Source: Maratus speciosus | Lineage: Eukaryota; Arthropoda; Arachnida; Araneae; Salticidae | Direction of reading: 5' to 3' | DNA length: 64,000 nt | NCBI GenBank assembly: GCA_963932465.1 | Contig: CAWVRF010001058.1 | Location: forward strand, 62,001-126,000 | Shown: piece by piece, positions 25,601 through 41,200 of the stretch | How positions within the stretch are numbered: the first letter of the stretch is position 1 | Layout of the letters: each line of letters begins with the position of its first letter | Translations under genes and position numbers: made by a program | Notes under the pieces: model-generated | Told to the model about the DNA's origin: nothing | Seen by the model: the letters and a program-made list of their open reading frames with translations, nothing else | Database searches by the model: none

Positions 25601-28600
25601 ATTAATTTCTTAATAAATAATAAAGCGAAACCGAATATATTGTTTCAACAATCAAGGCATTGTTAGAAAATTCATCAGAAAGAGTTACCGCATATAAAAC
25701 ACGCAATATTTATGAATTGAATTCCGGTGCAGGGCTGAAAATTAATTTCTTAATAAATAATAAAGCGAAACCGAATATATTGTTTCAACAATCAAAGCAT
25801 TGTTAGAAAATTCATCAGAAAGAGTTACCGCATATAAAACACGCAATATTTATGATTTGAATTCCGGTGCAGGGCTGAAAATTAATTTCTTAATAAATAA
25901 TAAAGAGAAACCGAATATATCGTTTCAACAATGAAAGCATTGTTAGAAAATTCAACAGAAAGAGTTACCGCATATAAAACACGCAATATTTATGAATTGA
26001 ATTCCGCTGCAGGGTTCAAAATTAATTTATTAATAAATAATAAAGCGAAACCGAATATATTGTTTCAACAATCAAAGCATTGTTAGAAAATTCATCAGAA
26101 AGAGTTACCGCATATAAAACACGCAATATTTATGAATTGAATCCCGGTGCAGGGCTCAAAATTAATTTCTTAGTAAATAATAAAGCGAAACCGAATATAT
26201 TGTTTAAACAATCAAAGCATTGTTAGAAATTTCATCAGAAAGAGTTACCGTATATAAAACACGCAATACTTATGAATTGAATTCCGGTGCAGGGCTCAAA
26301 ATTAATTTATTAATAAATAATAAAGCGAAACCGAATATATTGTTTCAACAATCAAAGCATTGTTAGAAAATTCAACAGAATGAGTTACCGCATATAAGAC
26401 ACGCAATATTTATGAATTGAATTCCGGTGCAGGGCTGAAAATTAATGTCTTAATAAATAATAAAGCGAAACCGAATATATTGTTTCAACAATCAAAGCAT
26501 TGTTAGAAAATTCATCAGAAAGAGTTACCGCATATAAAACACGCAATATTTATGAATTGAATTCCGGTGCAGGTCTGAAAATTAATTTCTTAATAAATAA
26601 TAAAGCGAAACCGAATATATTGTTTCAACAATCAAAGCATTGTTAGAAAATTGATCAGAAAGAGTTACCGCATATAAAACACACAATATTTATGAATTGA
26701 ATTCCGGTGCAGGGCTCAAAATTAATTTATTAATAAATAATAAAGCGAAACCGAATATATTGTTTCAACAATCAAAGCATTGTTAGAAAATTCAACAGAA
26801 TGAGTTACCGCATATAAGACACGCAATATTTATGAATTGAATTCCGGTGCAGGGCTGAAAATTAATTTCTTAATAAATAATAAAGCGAAACCGAATATAT
26901 TGTTTCAACAATCAAAGCATTGTTAGAAAATTCATCAGAAAGAGTTACCGCATATAAAACACGCAATATTTATGAATTGAATTCCGGTGCAGGTCTGAAA
27001 ATTAATTTCTTAATAAATAATAAAGCTAAACCGAATATATTGTTTCAACAATCAAAGCACTGTTAGAAAATTCATCAGAAAGAGTTACCGCATATAAAAC
27101 ACGCAATATTTATGAATTGAATTCCGGTGCAGGGCTGAAAATTAATTTCTTAATAAATAATAAAGCGAAACCGAATATATTGTTTCAACAATCAACGCAT
27201 TGTTAGAAAATTCATCAGAAAGAGTTACCGCATATAAAACACGCAATATTTATGAATTGAATTCCGGTGCTGGGCTCAAAATTAATTTATTATTAAATAA
27301 TAAAGCGAAACCGAATATATTGTTTCAACAATCAAAGCATTGTTAGAAAATTCATCAGAAAGAGTTACCGCATATAAAACACGCAATATTTATGAATTGA
27401 ATCCCGGTGCAGGGCTCAAAATTAATTTCTTAGTAAATATTAAAGCGAAACCGAATATATTGTTTAAACAATCAAAGCATTGTTAGAAATTTCATCAGAA
27501 AGAGTTACCGCATATAAAACACGCAATATTTATGAATTGAATTCCGGTGCAGGGCTCAAAATTAATTTATTAATAAATAATAAAGCGAAACCGAATATAT
27601 TGTTTCAACAATCAAAGCATTGTTAGAAAATTCAACAGAATGAGTTACCGCATATAAGACACGCAATATTTATGAATTGAATTCCGGTGCAGGGCTGAAA
27701 ATTAATTTCTTAATAAATAATAAAGCGAAACCGAATATATTGTTTCAACAATCAAAGCATTGTTAGAAAATTCATCAGAAAGAGTTACCGCATATAAAAC
27801 ACGCAATATTTATGAATTGAATTCCGGTGCAGGTCTGAAAATTAATTTCTTAATAAATAATAAAGCGAAACCGAATATATTGTTTCAACAATCAAAGCAT
27901 TGTTAGAAAATTCATCAGAAAGAGTTACCGCATATAAAACACGCAATATTTATGAATTGAATTCCGGTGCAGGGCTGAAAATTAATTTCTTAATAAATAA
28001 TAAAGCGAAACCGAATATATTGTTTCAACAATCAAAGCATTGTTAGAAAATTCATCAGAAAGAGTTACCGCATATAAAACACGCAATATTTATGAATTGA
28101 ATTCCGGTGCAGGTCTGAAAATTAATTTCTTAATAAATAATAAAGCGAAACCGAATATATTGTTTCAACAATCAAAGCATTGTTAGAAAAATCATCAGAA
28201 AGAGTTACCGCATATAAAACACGCAATATTTATGAATTGAATTCCGGTGCAGGGCTCAAAATTAATTTATTAATAAATAATAAAGCGAAACCGAATATAT
28301 TGTTTCAACAATCAAAGCATTGTTAGAAAATTGAACAGAATGAGTTACCGCATATAAGACACGCAATATTTATGAATTGAATTCCGGTGCAGGGCTGAAA
28401 ATTAATTTCTTAATAAATAATAAAGCGAAACCGAATATATTGTTTCAACAATCAAAGCATTGTTAGAAAATTCATCAGAAAGAGTTACCGCATATAAAAC
28501 ACGCAATATTTATGAAGTGAATTCCGGTGCAGGGCTGAAAATTAATTTCTTAATAAATAATAAAGCGAAACCGAATATATTGTTTCAACAATCAAAGCAT

Positions 28601-31600
28601 TGTTAGAAAATTCACCAGAAAGAGTTACCGCATATAAAACACGCAATATTTATGAATTGAATTCCGCTGCAGGGCTCAAAATTAATTTATTAATAAATAA
28701 TAAAGCGAAACCGAATATATTGTTTCAACAATCAAAGCATTGTTAGAAAATTCATCAGAAAGAGTTACCGCATATAAAACACGCAATAATTATGAATTGA
28801 ATTCCGGTGCAGGGCTTAAAATTAATTTCTTAATAAATAATAAAGCGAAACCGAATATATTGTTTCAACAATCAAAGCATTGTTAGAAAATTCATCAGAA
28901 AGAGTTACCGCATATAAAACACGCAATATTTATGAATTGAATTCCGGTGCAGGGCTCAAAATTAATTTATTATTAAATAATAAAGCGAAACCGAATATAT
29001 TGTTTCAACAATCAAAGCATTGTTAGAAAATTCACCAGAAAGAGTTACCGCATATAAAACACGCAATATTTATGAATTGAATCCCGGTGCAGGGCTCAAA
29101 ATTAATTTCTTAGTAAATAATAAAGCGAAACCGAATATATTGTTTAAACAATCAAAGCATTGTTAGAAATTTCATCAGAAAGAGTTACCGCATATAAAAC
29201 ACGCAATATTTATGAATTGAATTCCGGTGCAGGGCTCAAAATTAATTTATTAATAAATAATAAAGCGAAACCGAATATATTGTTTCAACAATCAAAGCAT
29301 TGTTAGAAAATTCAACAGAATGAGCTACCGCATATAAGACACGCAATATTTATGAATTGAATTCCGGTGCAGGGCTGAAAATTAATTTCTTAATAAATAA
29401 TAAAGCGAAACCGAATATATTGTTTCAACAATCAAAGCATTGTTAGAAAATTCATCAGAAAGTGTTACCGCATATAAAACACGCAATATTTATGAATTGA
29501 ATTCCGGTGCAGGTCTGAAAATTAATTTCTTAATAAATAATAAAGCGAAACCGAATATATTGTTTCAACAATCAAAGCATTGTTAGAAAATTCATCAGAA
29601 AGAGTTACCGCATATAAAACACGCAATATTTATGAATTGAATTCCGGTGCAGGGCTCAAAATTAATTTATTAATAAATAACAAAGCGAAACCGAATATAT
29701 TGTTTCAACAATCAAAGCACTGTTAGAAAATTCAACAGAATGAGTTACCGCATATAAGACACGCAATAATTATGAATTGAATTCCGGTGCAGGGCTGAAA
29801 ATTAATTTCTTAATAAATAATAAAGCGAAACCGAATATATTGTTTCAACAATCAAAGCATTGTTAGAAAATTCATCAGAAAGAGTTACCGCATATAAAAC
29901 ACGCAATATTTATGAATTGAATTCCGGTGCAGGGCTCAAAATTAATTTATTAATAAATAATAAAGCGAAACCGAATATATTGTTTCAACAATCAAAGCAT
30001 TGTTAGAAAATTCAACAGAATGAGTTACCGCATATAAGACACGCAATATTTATGAATTGAATTCCGGTGCAGGGCTGAAAATTAATTTCTTAATAAATAA
30101 TAAAGCGAAACCGAATATATTGTTTCAACAATCAAAGCATTGTTAGAAAATTCATCAGAAAGAGTTACCGCATGTAAAACACGCAATATTTATGAATTGA
30201 ATTCCGGTGCAGGGCTGAAAATTAATTTCTTAATAAATAATAAAGAGAAACCGAATATATTGTTTCAACAATGAAAGCATTGTTAGAAAATTCATCAGAA
30301 AGAGTTACCGCATATAAAACACGCAATATTTATGAATTGAATTCCGGTGCAGGTCTGAAAATTAATTTCTTAATAAATAATAAAGCGAAACCGAATATAT
30401 TGTTTCAACAATCAAAGCATTGTTAGAAAATTCATCAGAAAGAGTTACCGCATATAAAACACGCAATATTTATGAATTGAATTCCGGTGCAGGGCTGAAA
30501 ATTAATTTCTTAATAAATAATAAAGCGAAACCGAATATATTGTTTCAACAATCAAAGCATTGTTAGAAAATTCATCAGAAAGAGTTACCGCATATAAAAC
30601 ACGCAATATTTATGAATTGAATTCCGGTGCAGGGCTCAAAATTAATTTATTATTAAATAATAAAGCGAAACAGAATATATTGTTTCAACAATCAAAGCAT
30701 TGTTAGAAAATTCATCAGAAAGAGTTACCGCATATAAAACACGCAATATTTATGAATTGAATCCCGGTGCAGGGCTCAGAATTAATTTCTTAGTAAATAA
30801 TAAAGCGAAACCGAATATATTGTTTAAACAATCAAAGCATTGTTAAAAATTTCAGCAGAAAGAGTTACCGCATATAAAACACGCAATATTTATGAATTGA
30901 ATTCCGGTGCAGGGCTCAAAATTAACTTATTAATAAATAATAAAGCGAAACCGAATATATTGTTTCAACAATCAAAGCATTGTTATAAAATTCAACAGAA
31001 TGAGTTACCGCATATAAGACACGCAATATTTATGAATTGAATTCCGGTGCAGGGCTGAAAATTAATTTCTTAATAAATAATAAAGCGAAACCGAATATAT
31101 TGTTTCAACAATCAAAGCATTGTTAGAAAATTCATCAGAAAGAGTTACCGCATATAAAACACGCAATATTTATGAATTGAATTCCGGTGCAGGGCTGAAA
31201 ATTAATTTCTTAATAAATAATAAAGCGAAACCGAATATATTGTTTCAACAATCAAAGCATTGTTAGAAAATTCATCAGAAAGAGTTACCGCATATAAAAC
31301 ACGCAATATTTATGAATTGAATTCCGGTGCAGGGCTCAAAATTAATTTATTAATAAATAATAAAGCGAAACCGAATATATTGTTTCAACAATCAAAGCAT
31401 TGTTAGAAAATTCAACAGAATGTGTTACCGCATATAAGACACGCAATATTTATGAATTGAATTCCGGTGCAGGGCTGAAAATTAATTTCTTAATAAATAA
31501 TAAAGCGAAATCGAATATATTGTTTCAACAATGAAAGCATTGTTAGAAAATTCATCAGAAAGAGTTACCGCATATAAAACACGCAATATTTATGAATTGA

Positions 31601-32950
31601 ATTCCGGTGCAGGGCTCAAAATTAATTAATTAATAAATAATAAAGCGAAACCGAATATATTGTTTCAACAATCAAAGCATTGTTAGAAAATTCAACAGAA
31701 TGAGTTACCGCATATAAGACACGCAATATTTATGAATTGAATTCCGGTGCAGGGCTGAAAATTAATTTCTTAATAAATAATAAAGCGAAACCGAATATAT
31801 TGTTTCAACAATCAAAGCACTGTTAGAAAATTCATCAGAAAGAGTTACCGCATATAAAACACGCAATATTTATGAATTGAATTCCGGTGCAGGGCTGAAA
31901 ATTAATTTCTTAATAAATAATAAAGCGAAACCGAATATATTGTTTCAACAATCAACGCATTGTTAGAAAATTCATCAGAAAGAGTTACCGCATATAAAAC
32001 ACGCAATATTTATGAATTGAATTCCGGTGCTGGGCTCAAAATTTATTTATTATTAAATAATAAAGCGAAACCGAATATATTGTTTCAACAATCAAAGCAT
32101 TGTTAGAAAATTCATCAGAAAGAGTTACCGCATATAAAACACGCAATATTTATGAATTGAATTCCGGTGCAGGGCTCAAAATTAATTTCTTAGTAAATAA
32201 TAAAGCGAAACCGAATATATTGTTTAAACAATCAAAGCATTGTTAGAAATTTCATCAGAAAGAGTTACCGCATATAAAACACGCAATATTTATGAATTGA
32301 ATTCCGGTGCAGGGCTCAAAATTAATTTATTAATAAATAATAAAGCGAAACCGAATATATTGTTTCAACAATCAAAGCATTGTTAGAAAATTCAACAGAA
32401 TGAGTTACCGCATATAAGACACGCAATATTTATGAATTGAATTCCGGTGCAGGGCTGAAAATTAATTTCTTAATAAATAATAAAGCGAAACCGAATATAT
32501 TGTTTCAACAATCAAAGCATTGTTAGAAAATTCATCAGAAAGAGTTACCGCATATAAAACACGCAATATTTATGAATTGAATTCCGGTGCAGGTCTGAAA
32601 ATTAATTTCTTAATAAATAATAAAGCGAAACCGAATATATTGTTTCAACAATCAAAGCATTGTTAGAAAATTCATCAGAAAGAGTTACCGCATATAAAAC
32701 ACGCAATATTTATGAATTGAATTCCGGTGCAGGGCTGAAAATTAATTTCTTAATAAATAATAAAGCGAAACCGAATATATTGTTTCAACAATCAAAGCAT
32801 TGTTAGAAAATTCATCAGAAAGAGTTACCGCATATAAAACACGCAATATTTATGAATTGAATTCCGGTGCAGGACTGAAAATTAATTTCTTAATAAATAA
32901 TAAAGCGAAACCGAATATATTGTTTCAACAATCAAAGCATTGTTAGAAAA
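22606..32950 (+). repeat. 10.3-kb segmental duplication at 90-monomer offset, copy 1
   Basis: Line-by-line comparison with 35206..45550 (offset exactly 12,600 bp) found only four mismatches: 23931 (G/T), 28113 (T/A, GGTCTG versus GGACTG), 28517 (G/T) and 29886 (T/C). Many rare private variants are shared, for example ATATCGTTTC (25920), TATTTATTGA (25291), AATGAATTGA (25431), CAATACTTATG (26268), AATGTCTTAA (26446), CTTCCGGTGC (24601), AAATATTAAAG (about 27436), ACAAAGCG (about 29680), AAATCGAAT (about 31510) and ATTTATTTATT (32041). The left limit is 22605, where GTGCTACCG meets GAGTTACCG. The right limit is 32951, where TTCATCAG meets ATCATCAG. Confidence 0.92.
22719..23978 (+). repeat. Nine-monomer cassette E (1,260 bp), representative copy
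   Basis: The ordered markers, one per monomer, are TGATTTCCGG with GGACTG; TATTAATTG with AATTTTTTAAT; AATTAATTAATT; a type B unit; AAATTTCATC; GCATGTAAAAC with AAAGAGAAACC; TTCAACAGAAAG with CCGCTGCAGGGTTC; a PmeI unit; and AAATTTCATC with CCGTATATAAAAC. The opening marker TGATTTCCGG occurs ten times (10881, 15221, 18581, 22780, 25160, 35380, 37760, 53420, 57461, 59841), followed by complete or trimmed versions of the series. Single-monomer insertions and losses are common: GCATATAAAAC replaces GCATGTAAAAC in several copies. Confidence 0.8.
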
Positions 32951-35252
32951 TTCATCAGAAAGAGTTACCGCATATAAAACACGCAATATTTATGAATTGA
33001 ATTCCGGTGCAGGGCTGAAAATTAATTTCTTAATAAATAATAAAGCGAAACCGAATATATTGTTTCAACAATCAACGCATTGTTAGAAAATTCATCAGAA
33101 AGAGTTACCCCATATAAAACACGCAATATTTATGAATTGAATTCCGGTGCTGGGCTCAAAATTAATTTATTATTAAATAATAAAGCGAAACCGAATATAT
33201 TGTTTCAACAATCAAAGCATTGTTAGAAAATTCATCAGAAAGAGTTACCGCATATAAAACACGCAATATTTATGAATTGAATTCCGGTGCAGGGCTCAAA
33301 ATTAATTTCTTAGTAAATAATAAAGCGAAACCGAATATATTGTTTAAACAATCAAAGCATTGTTAGAAATTTCATCAGAAAGAGTTACCGCATATAAAAC
33401 ACGCAATATTTATGAATTGAATTCCGGTGCAGGGCTCAAAATTAATTTATTAATATATAATAAAGCGAAACCGAATATATTGTTTCAACAATCAAAGCAT
33501 TGTTAGAAAATTCAACAGAATGAGTTACCGCATATAAGACACGCAATATTTATGAATTGAATTCCGGTGCAGGGCTGAAAATTAATTTCTTAATAAATAA
33601 TAAAGCGAAACCGAATATATTGTTTCAACAATCAAAGCATTGTTAGAAAATTCATCAGAAAGAGTTACCGCATATAAAACACGCAATATTTATGAATTGA
33701 ATTCCGGTGCAGGTCTGAAAATTAATTTCTTAATAAATAATAAAGCGAAACCGAATATATTGTTTCAACAATCAAAGCATTGTTAGAAAATTCATCAGAA
33801 AGAGTTACCGCATATAAAACACGCAATATTTATGAATTGAATTCCGGTGCAGGGCTGAAAATTAATTTCTTAATAAATAATAAAGCGAAACCGAATATAT
33901 TGTTTCAACAATCAAAGCATTGTTAGAAAATTCATCAGAAAGAGTTACCGCATATAAAACACGCAATATTTATGAATTGAATTCCGGTGCAGGACTGAAA
34001 ATTAATTACTTAATAAATAATAAAGCGAAACCGAATATATTGTTTCAACAATCAAAGCATTGTTAGAAAAATCATCAGAAAGAGTTACCGCATATAAAAC
34101 ACGCAATATTTATGAATTGAATTCCGGTGCAGGGCTCAAAATTAATTTATTAATAAATAATAAAGCGAAACCGAATATATTGTTTCAACAATCAAAGCAT
34201 TGTTAGAAAATTGAACAGAATGAGTTACCGCATATAAGACACGCAATATTTATGAATTGAATTCCGGTGCAGGGCTGAAAATTAATTTCTTAATAAATAA
34301 TAAAGCGAAACCGAATATATTGTTTCAACAATCAAAGCATTGTTAGAAAATTCATCAGAAAGAGTTACCGCATATAAAACACGCAATATTTATGAATTGA
34401 ATTCCGGTGCAGGGCTGAAAATTAATTTCTTAATAAATAATAAAGCGAAACCGAATATATTGTTTCAACAATCAAAGCATTGTTAGAAAATTCACCAGAA
34501 AGAGTTACCGCATATAAAACACGCAATATTTATGAATTGAATTCCGCTGCAGGGCTCAAAATTAATTTATTAATAAATAATAAAGCGAAACCGAATATAT
34601 TGTTTCAACAATCAAAGCATTGTTAGAAAATTCATCAGAAAGAGTTACCGCATATAAAACACGCAATAATTATGAATTGAATTCCGGTGCAGGGCTTAAA
34701 ATTAATTTATTAATATATAATAAAGCGAAACCGAATATATTGTTTCAACAATCAAAGCATTGTTAGAAAATTCAACAGAATGAGTTACCGCATATAAGAC
34801 ACGCAATATTTATGAATTGAATTCCGGTGCAGGGCTGAAAATTAATTTCTTAATAAATAATAAAGCGAAACCGAATATATTGTTTCAACAATCAAAGCAT
34901 TGTTAGAAAATTCATCAGAAAGAGTTACCGCATATAAAACACGCAATATTTATGAATTGAATTCCGGTGCAGGTCTGAAAATTAATTTCTTAATAAATAA
35001 TAAAGCGAAACCGAATATATTGTTTCAACAATCAAAGCATTGTTAGAAAATTCATCAGAAAGAGTTACCGCATATAAAACACGCAATATTTATGAATTGA
35101 ATTCCGGTGCAGGGCTGAAAATTAATTTCTTAATAAATAATAAAGCGAAACCGAATATATTGTTTCAACAATCAAAGCATTGTTAGAAAATTCATCAGAA
35201 AGAGTTACCGCATATAAAACACGCAATATTTATGAATTGAATTCCGGTGCAG
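32941..35252 (+). repeat. 2.3-kb block shared with 46941..49252 (100-monomer offset), copy 1
   Basis: This piece separates the two copies of the 10.3-kb duplication. It matches 46941..49252 at an offset of exactly 14,000 bp with two mismatches (33222 G/T, 34015 A/T). Shared rare variants are GAGTTACCCCAT (33101), TAATATATAA (33451 and 34711) and AATTACTTAAT (34001). Its homology overlaps that of the 10.3-kb copies by about 10 bp on the left and 47 bp on the right, so both recombination joints are located closely and are in monomer register. Confidence 0.9.
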
Positions 35253-38200
35253 GGCTGAAAATTAATTTCTTAATAAATAATAAAGCGAAACCGAATATAT
35301 TGTTTCAACAATGAAAGCATTGTTAGAAAATTCATCAGAAAGAGTTACCGCATATAAAACACGCAATATTTATGAATTGATTTCCGGTGCAGGACTGAAA
35401 ATTAATTTCTTAATAAATAATAAAGCGAAACCGAATATATTGTTTCAACAATCAAAGCATTGTTAGAAAATTCATCAGAAAGAGTTACCGCATATAAAAC
35501 ACGCAATATTTATTAATTGAATTCCGGTGCAGGGCTGAAAATTAATTTTTTAATAAATAATAAAGCGAAACCGAATATATTGTTTCAACAATGAAAGCAT
35601 TGTTAGAAAATTCATCAGAAAGAGTTACCGCATATAAAACACGCAATATTTATGAATTGAATTCCGGTGCAGGGCTCAAAATTAATTAATTAATAAATAA
35701 TAAAGCGAAACCGAATATATTGTTTCAACAATCAAAGCATTGTTAGAAAATTCAACAGAATGAGTTACCGCATATAAGACACGCAATATTTATGAATTGA
35801 ATTCCGGTGCAGGGCTGAAAATTAATTTCTTAATAAATAATAAAGCGAAACCGAATATATTGTTTCAACAATCAAAGCATTGTTAGAAATTTCATCAGAA
35901 AGAGTTACCGCATATAAAACACGCAATATTTATGAATTGAATTCCGGTGCAGGGCTGAAAATTAATTTCTTAATAAATAATAAAGCGAAACCGAATATAT
36001 TGTTTCAACAATCAAAGCATTGTTAGAAAATTCATCAGAAAGAGTTACCGCATGTAAAACACGCAATATTTATGAATTGAATTCCGGTGCAGGGCTGAAA
36101 ATTAATTTCTTAATAAATAATAAAGAGAAACCGAATATATTGTTTCAACAATGAAAGCATTGTTAGAAAATTCAACAGAAAGAGTTACCGCATATAAAAC
36201 ACGCAATATTTATGAATTGAATTCCGCTGCAGGGTTCAAAATTAATTTATTAATAAATAATAAAGCGAAACCGAATATATTGTTTCAACAATCAAAGCAT
36301 TGTTAGAAAATTCATCAGAAAGAGTTACCGCATATAAAACACGCAATATTTATGAATTGAATCCCGGTGCAGGGCTCAAAATTAATTTCTTAGTAAATAA
36401 TAAAGCGAAACCGAATATATTGTTTAAACAATCAAAGCATTGTTAGAAATTTCATCAGAAAGAGTTACCGTATATAAAACACGCAATATTTATGAATTGA
36501 ATTCCGGTGCAGGGCTGAAAATTAATTTCTTAATAAATAATAAAGCGAAACCGAATATATTGTTTCAACAATCAAAGCATTGTTAGAAAATTCATCAGAA
36601 AGAGTTACCGCATATAAAACACGCAATATTTATGAATTGAGTTCCGGTGCAGGGCTGAAAATTAATTTCTTAATAAATAATAAAGCGAAACCGAATATAT
36701 TGTTTCAACAATCAAAGCATTGTTAGAAAATTCATCAGAAAGAGTTACCGCATATAAAACACGCAATATTTATGAATTGAATTCCGGTGCAGGGCTCAAA
36801 ATTAATTTATTATTAAATAATAAAGCGAAACAGAATATATTGTTTCAACAATCAAAGCATTGTTAGAAAATTCATCAGAAAGAGTTACCGCATATAAAAC
36901 ACGCAATATTTATGAATTGAATTCCGGTGCAGGGCTCAAAATTAACTTATTAATAAATAATAAAGCGAAACCGAATATATTGTTTCAACAATCAAAGCAT
37001 TGTTAGAAAATTCAACAGAATGAGTTACCGCATATAAGACACGCAATATTTATGAATTGAATTCCGGTGCAGGGCTGAAAATTAATTTCTTAATAAATAA
37101 TAAAGCGAAACCGAATATATTGTTTCAACAATCAAAGCATTGTTAGAAAATTCATCAGAAAGAGTTACCGCATATAAAACACGCAATATTTATGAATTGA
37201 CTTCCGGTGCAGGTCTGAAAATTAATTTCTTAATAAATAATAAAGCGAAACCGAATATATTGTTTCAACAATCAAAGCATTGTTAGAAAATTCATCAGAA
37301 AGAGTTACCGCATATAAAACACGCAATATTTATGAATTGAATTCCGGTGCAGGGCTCAAAATTAATTTATTAATAAATAATAAAGCGAAACCGAATATAT
37401 TGTTTCAACAATCAAAGCATTGTTAGAAAATTCAACAGAATGTGTTACCGCATATAAGACACGCAATATTTATGAATTGAATTCCGGTGCAGGGCTGAAA
37501 ATTAATTTCTTAATAAATAATAAAGCGAAACCGAATATATTGTTTCAACAATCAAAGCATTGTTAGAAAATTCATCAGAAAGAGTTACCGCATATAAAAC
37601 ACGCAATATTTATGAATTGAATTCCGGTGCAGGGCTGAAAATTAATTTCTTAATAAATAATAAAGCGAAACCGAATATATTGTTTCAACAATGAAAGCAT
37701 TGTTAGAAAATTCATCAGAAAGAGTTACCGCATATAAAACACGCAATATTTATGAATTGATTTCCGGTGCAGGACTGAAAATTAATTTCTTAATAAATAA
37801 TAAAGCGAAACCGAATATATTGTTTCAACAATCAAAGCATTGTTAGAAAATTCATCAGAAAGAGTTACCGCATATAAAACACGCAATATTTATTTATTGA
37901 ATTCCGGTGCAGGGCTGAAAATTAATTTTTTAATAAATAATAAAGCGAAACCGAATATATTGTTTCAACAATGAAAGCATTGTTAGAAAATTCATCAGAA
38001 AGAGTTACCGCATATAAAACACGCAATATTAATGAATTGAATTCCGGTGCAGGGCTCAAAATTAATTAATTAATAAATAATAAAGCGAAACCGAATATAT
38101 TGTTTCAACAATCAAAGCATTGTTAGAAAATTCAACAGAATGAGTTACCGCATATAAGACACGCAATATTTATGAATTGAATTCCGGTGCAGGGCTGAAA

Positions 38201-41200
38201 ATTAATTTCTTAATAAATAATAAAGCGAAACCGAATATATTGTTTCAACAATCAAGGCATTGTTAGAAAATTCATCAGAAAGAGTTACCGCATATAAAAC
38301 ACGCAATATTTATGAATTGAATTCCGGTGCAGGGCTGAAAATTAATTTCTTAATAAATAATAAAGCGAAACCGAATATATTGTTTCAACAATCAAAGCAT
38401 TGTTAGAAAATTCATCAGAAAGAGTTACCGCATATAAAACACGCAATATTTATGATTTGAATTCCGGTGCAGGGCTGAAAATTAATTTCTTAATAAATAA
38501 TAAAGAGAAACCGAATATATCGTTTCAACAATGAAAGCATTGTTAGAAAATTCAACAGAAAGAGTTACCGCATATAAAACACGCAATATTTATGAATTGA
38601 ATTCCGCTGCAGGGTTCAAAATTAATTTATTAATAAATAATAAAGCGAAACCGAATATATTGTTTCAACAATCAAAGCATTGTTAGAAAATTCATCAGAA
38701 AGAGTTACCGCATATAAAACACGCAATATTTATGAATTGAATCCCGGTGCAGGGCTCAAAATTAATTTCTTAGTAAATAATAAAGCGAAACCGAATATAT
38801 TGTTTAAACAATCAAAGCATTGTTAGAAATTTCATCAGAAAGAGTTACCGTATATAAAACACGCAATACTTATGAATTGAATTCCGGTGCAGGGCTCAAA
38901 ATTAATTTATTAATAAATAATAAAGCGAAACCGAATATATTGTTTCAACAATCAAAGCATTGTTAGAAAATTCAACAGAATGAGTTACCGCATATAAGAC
39001 ACGCAATATTTATGAATTGAATTCCGGTGCAGGGCTGAAAATTAATGTCTTAATAAATAATAAAGCGAAACCGAATATATTGTTTCAACAATCAAAGCAT
39101 TGTTAGAAAATTCATCAGAAAGAGTTACCGCATATAAAACACGCAATATTTATGAATTGAATTCCGGTGCAGGTCTGAAAATTAATTTCTTAATAAATAA
39201 TAAAGCGAAACCGAATATATTGTTTCAACAATCAAAGCATTGTTAGAAAATTGATCAGAAAGAGTTACCGCATATAAAACACACAATATTTATGAATTGA
39301 ATTCCGGTGCAGGGCTCAAAATTAATTTATTAATAAATAATAAAGCGAAACCGAATATATTGTTTCAACAATCAAAGCATTGTTAGAAAATTCAACAGAA
39401 TGAGTTACCGCATATAAGACACGCAATATTTATGAATTGAATTCCGGTGCAGGGCTGAAAATTAATTTCTTAATAAATAATAAAGCGAAACCGAATATAT
39501 TGTTTCAACAATCAAAGCATTGTTAGAAAATTCATCAGAAAGAGTTACCGCATATAAAACACGCAATATTTATGAATTGAATTCCGGTGCAGGTCTGAAA
39601 ATTAATTTCTTAATAAATAATAAAGCTAAACCGAATATATTGTTTCAACAATCAAAGCACTGTTAGAAAATTCATCAGAAAGAGTTACCGCATATAAAAC
39701 ACGCAATATTTATGAATTGAATTCCGGTGCAGGGCTGAAAATTAATTTCTTAATAAATAATAAAGCGAAACCGAATATATTGTTTCAACAATCAACGCAT
39801 TGTTAGAAAATTCATCAGAAAGAGTTACCGCATATAAAACACGCAATATTTATGAATTGAATTCCGGTGCTGGGCTCAAAATTAATTTATTATTAAATAA
39901 TAAAGCGAAACCGAATATATTGTTTCAACAATCAAAGCATTGTTAGAAAATTCATCAGAAAGAGTTACCGCATATAAAACACGCAATATTTATGAATTGA
40001 ATCCCGGTGCAGGGCTCAAAATTAATTTCTTAGTAAATATTAAAGCGAAACCGAATATATTGTTTAAACAATCAAAGCATTGTTAGAAATTTCATCAGAA
40101 AGAGTTACCGCATATAAAACACGCAATATTTATGAATTGAATTCCGGTGCAGGGCTCAAAATTAATTTATTAATAAATAATAAAGCGAAACCGAATATAT
40201 TGTTTCAACAATCAAAGCATTGTTAGAAAATTCAACAGAATGAGTTACCGCATATAAGACACGCAATATTTATGAATTGAATTCCGGTGCAGGGCTGAAA
40301 ATTAATTTCTTAATAAATAATAAAGCGAAACCGAATATATTGTTTCAACAATCAAAGCATTGTTAGAAAATTCATCAGAAAGAGTTACCGCATATAAAAC
40401 ACGCAATATTTATGAATTGAATTCCGGTGCAGGTCTGAAAATTAATTTCTTAATAAATAATAAAGCGAAACCGAATATATTGTTTCAACAATCAAAGCAT
40501 TGTTAGAAAATTCATCAGAAAGAGTTACCGCATATAAAACACGCAATATTTATGAATTGAATTCCGGTGCAGGGCTGAAAATTAATTTCTTAATAAATAA
40601 TAAAGCGAAACCGAATATATTGTTTCAACAATCAAAGCATTGTTAGAAAATTCATCAGAAAGAGTTACCGCATATAAAACACGCAATATTTATGAATTGA
40701 ATTCCGGTGCAGGACTGAAAATTAATTTCTTAATAAATAATAAAGCGAAACCGAATATATTGTTTCAACAATCAAAGCATTGTTAGAAAAATCATCAGAA
40801 AGAGTTACCGCATATAAAACACGCAATATTTATGAATTGAATTCCGGTGCAGGGCTCAAAATTAATTTATTAATAAATAATAAAGCGAAACCGAATATAT
40901 TGTTTCAACAATCAAAGCATTGTTAGAAAATTGAACAGAATGAGTTACCGCATATAAGACACGCAATATTTATGAATTGAATTCCGGTGCAGGGCTGAAA
41001 ATTAATTTCTTAATAAATAATAAAGCGAAACCGAATATATTGTTTCAACAATCAAAGCATTGTTAGAAAATTCATCAGAAAGAGTTACCGCATATAAAAC
41101 ACGCAATATTTATGAATTGAATTCCGGTGCAGGGCTGAAAATTAATTTCTTAATAAATAATAAAGCGAAACCGAATATATTGTTTCAACAATCAAAGCAT

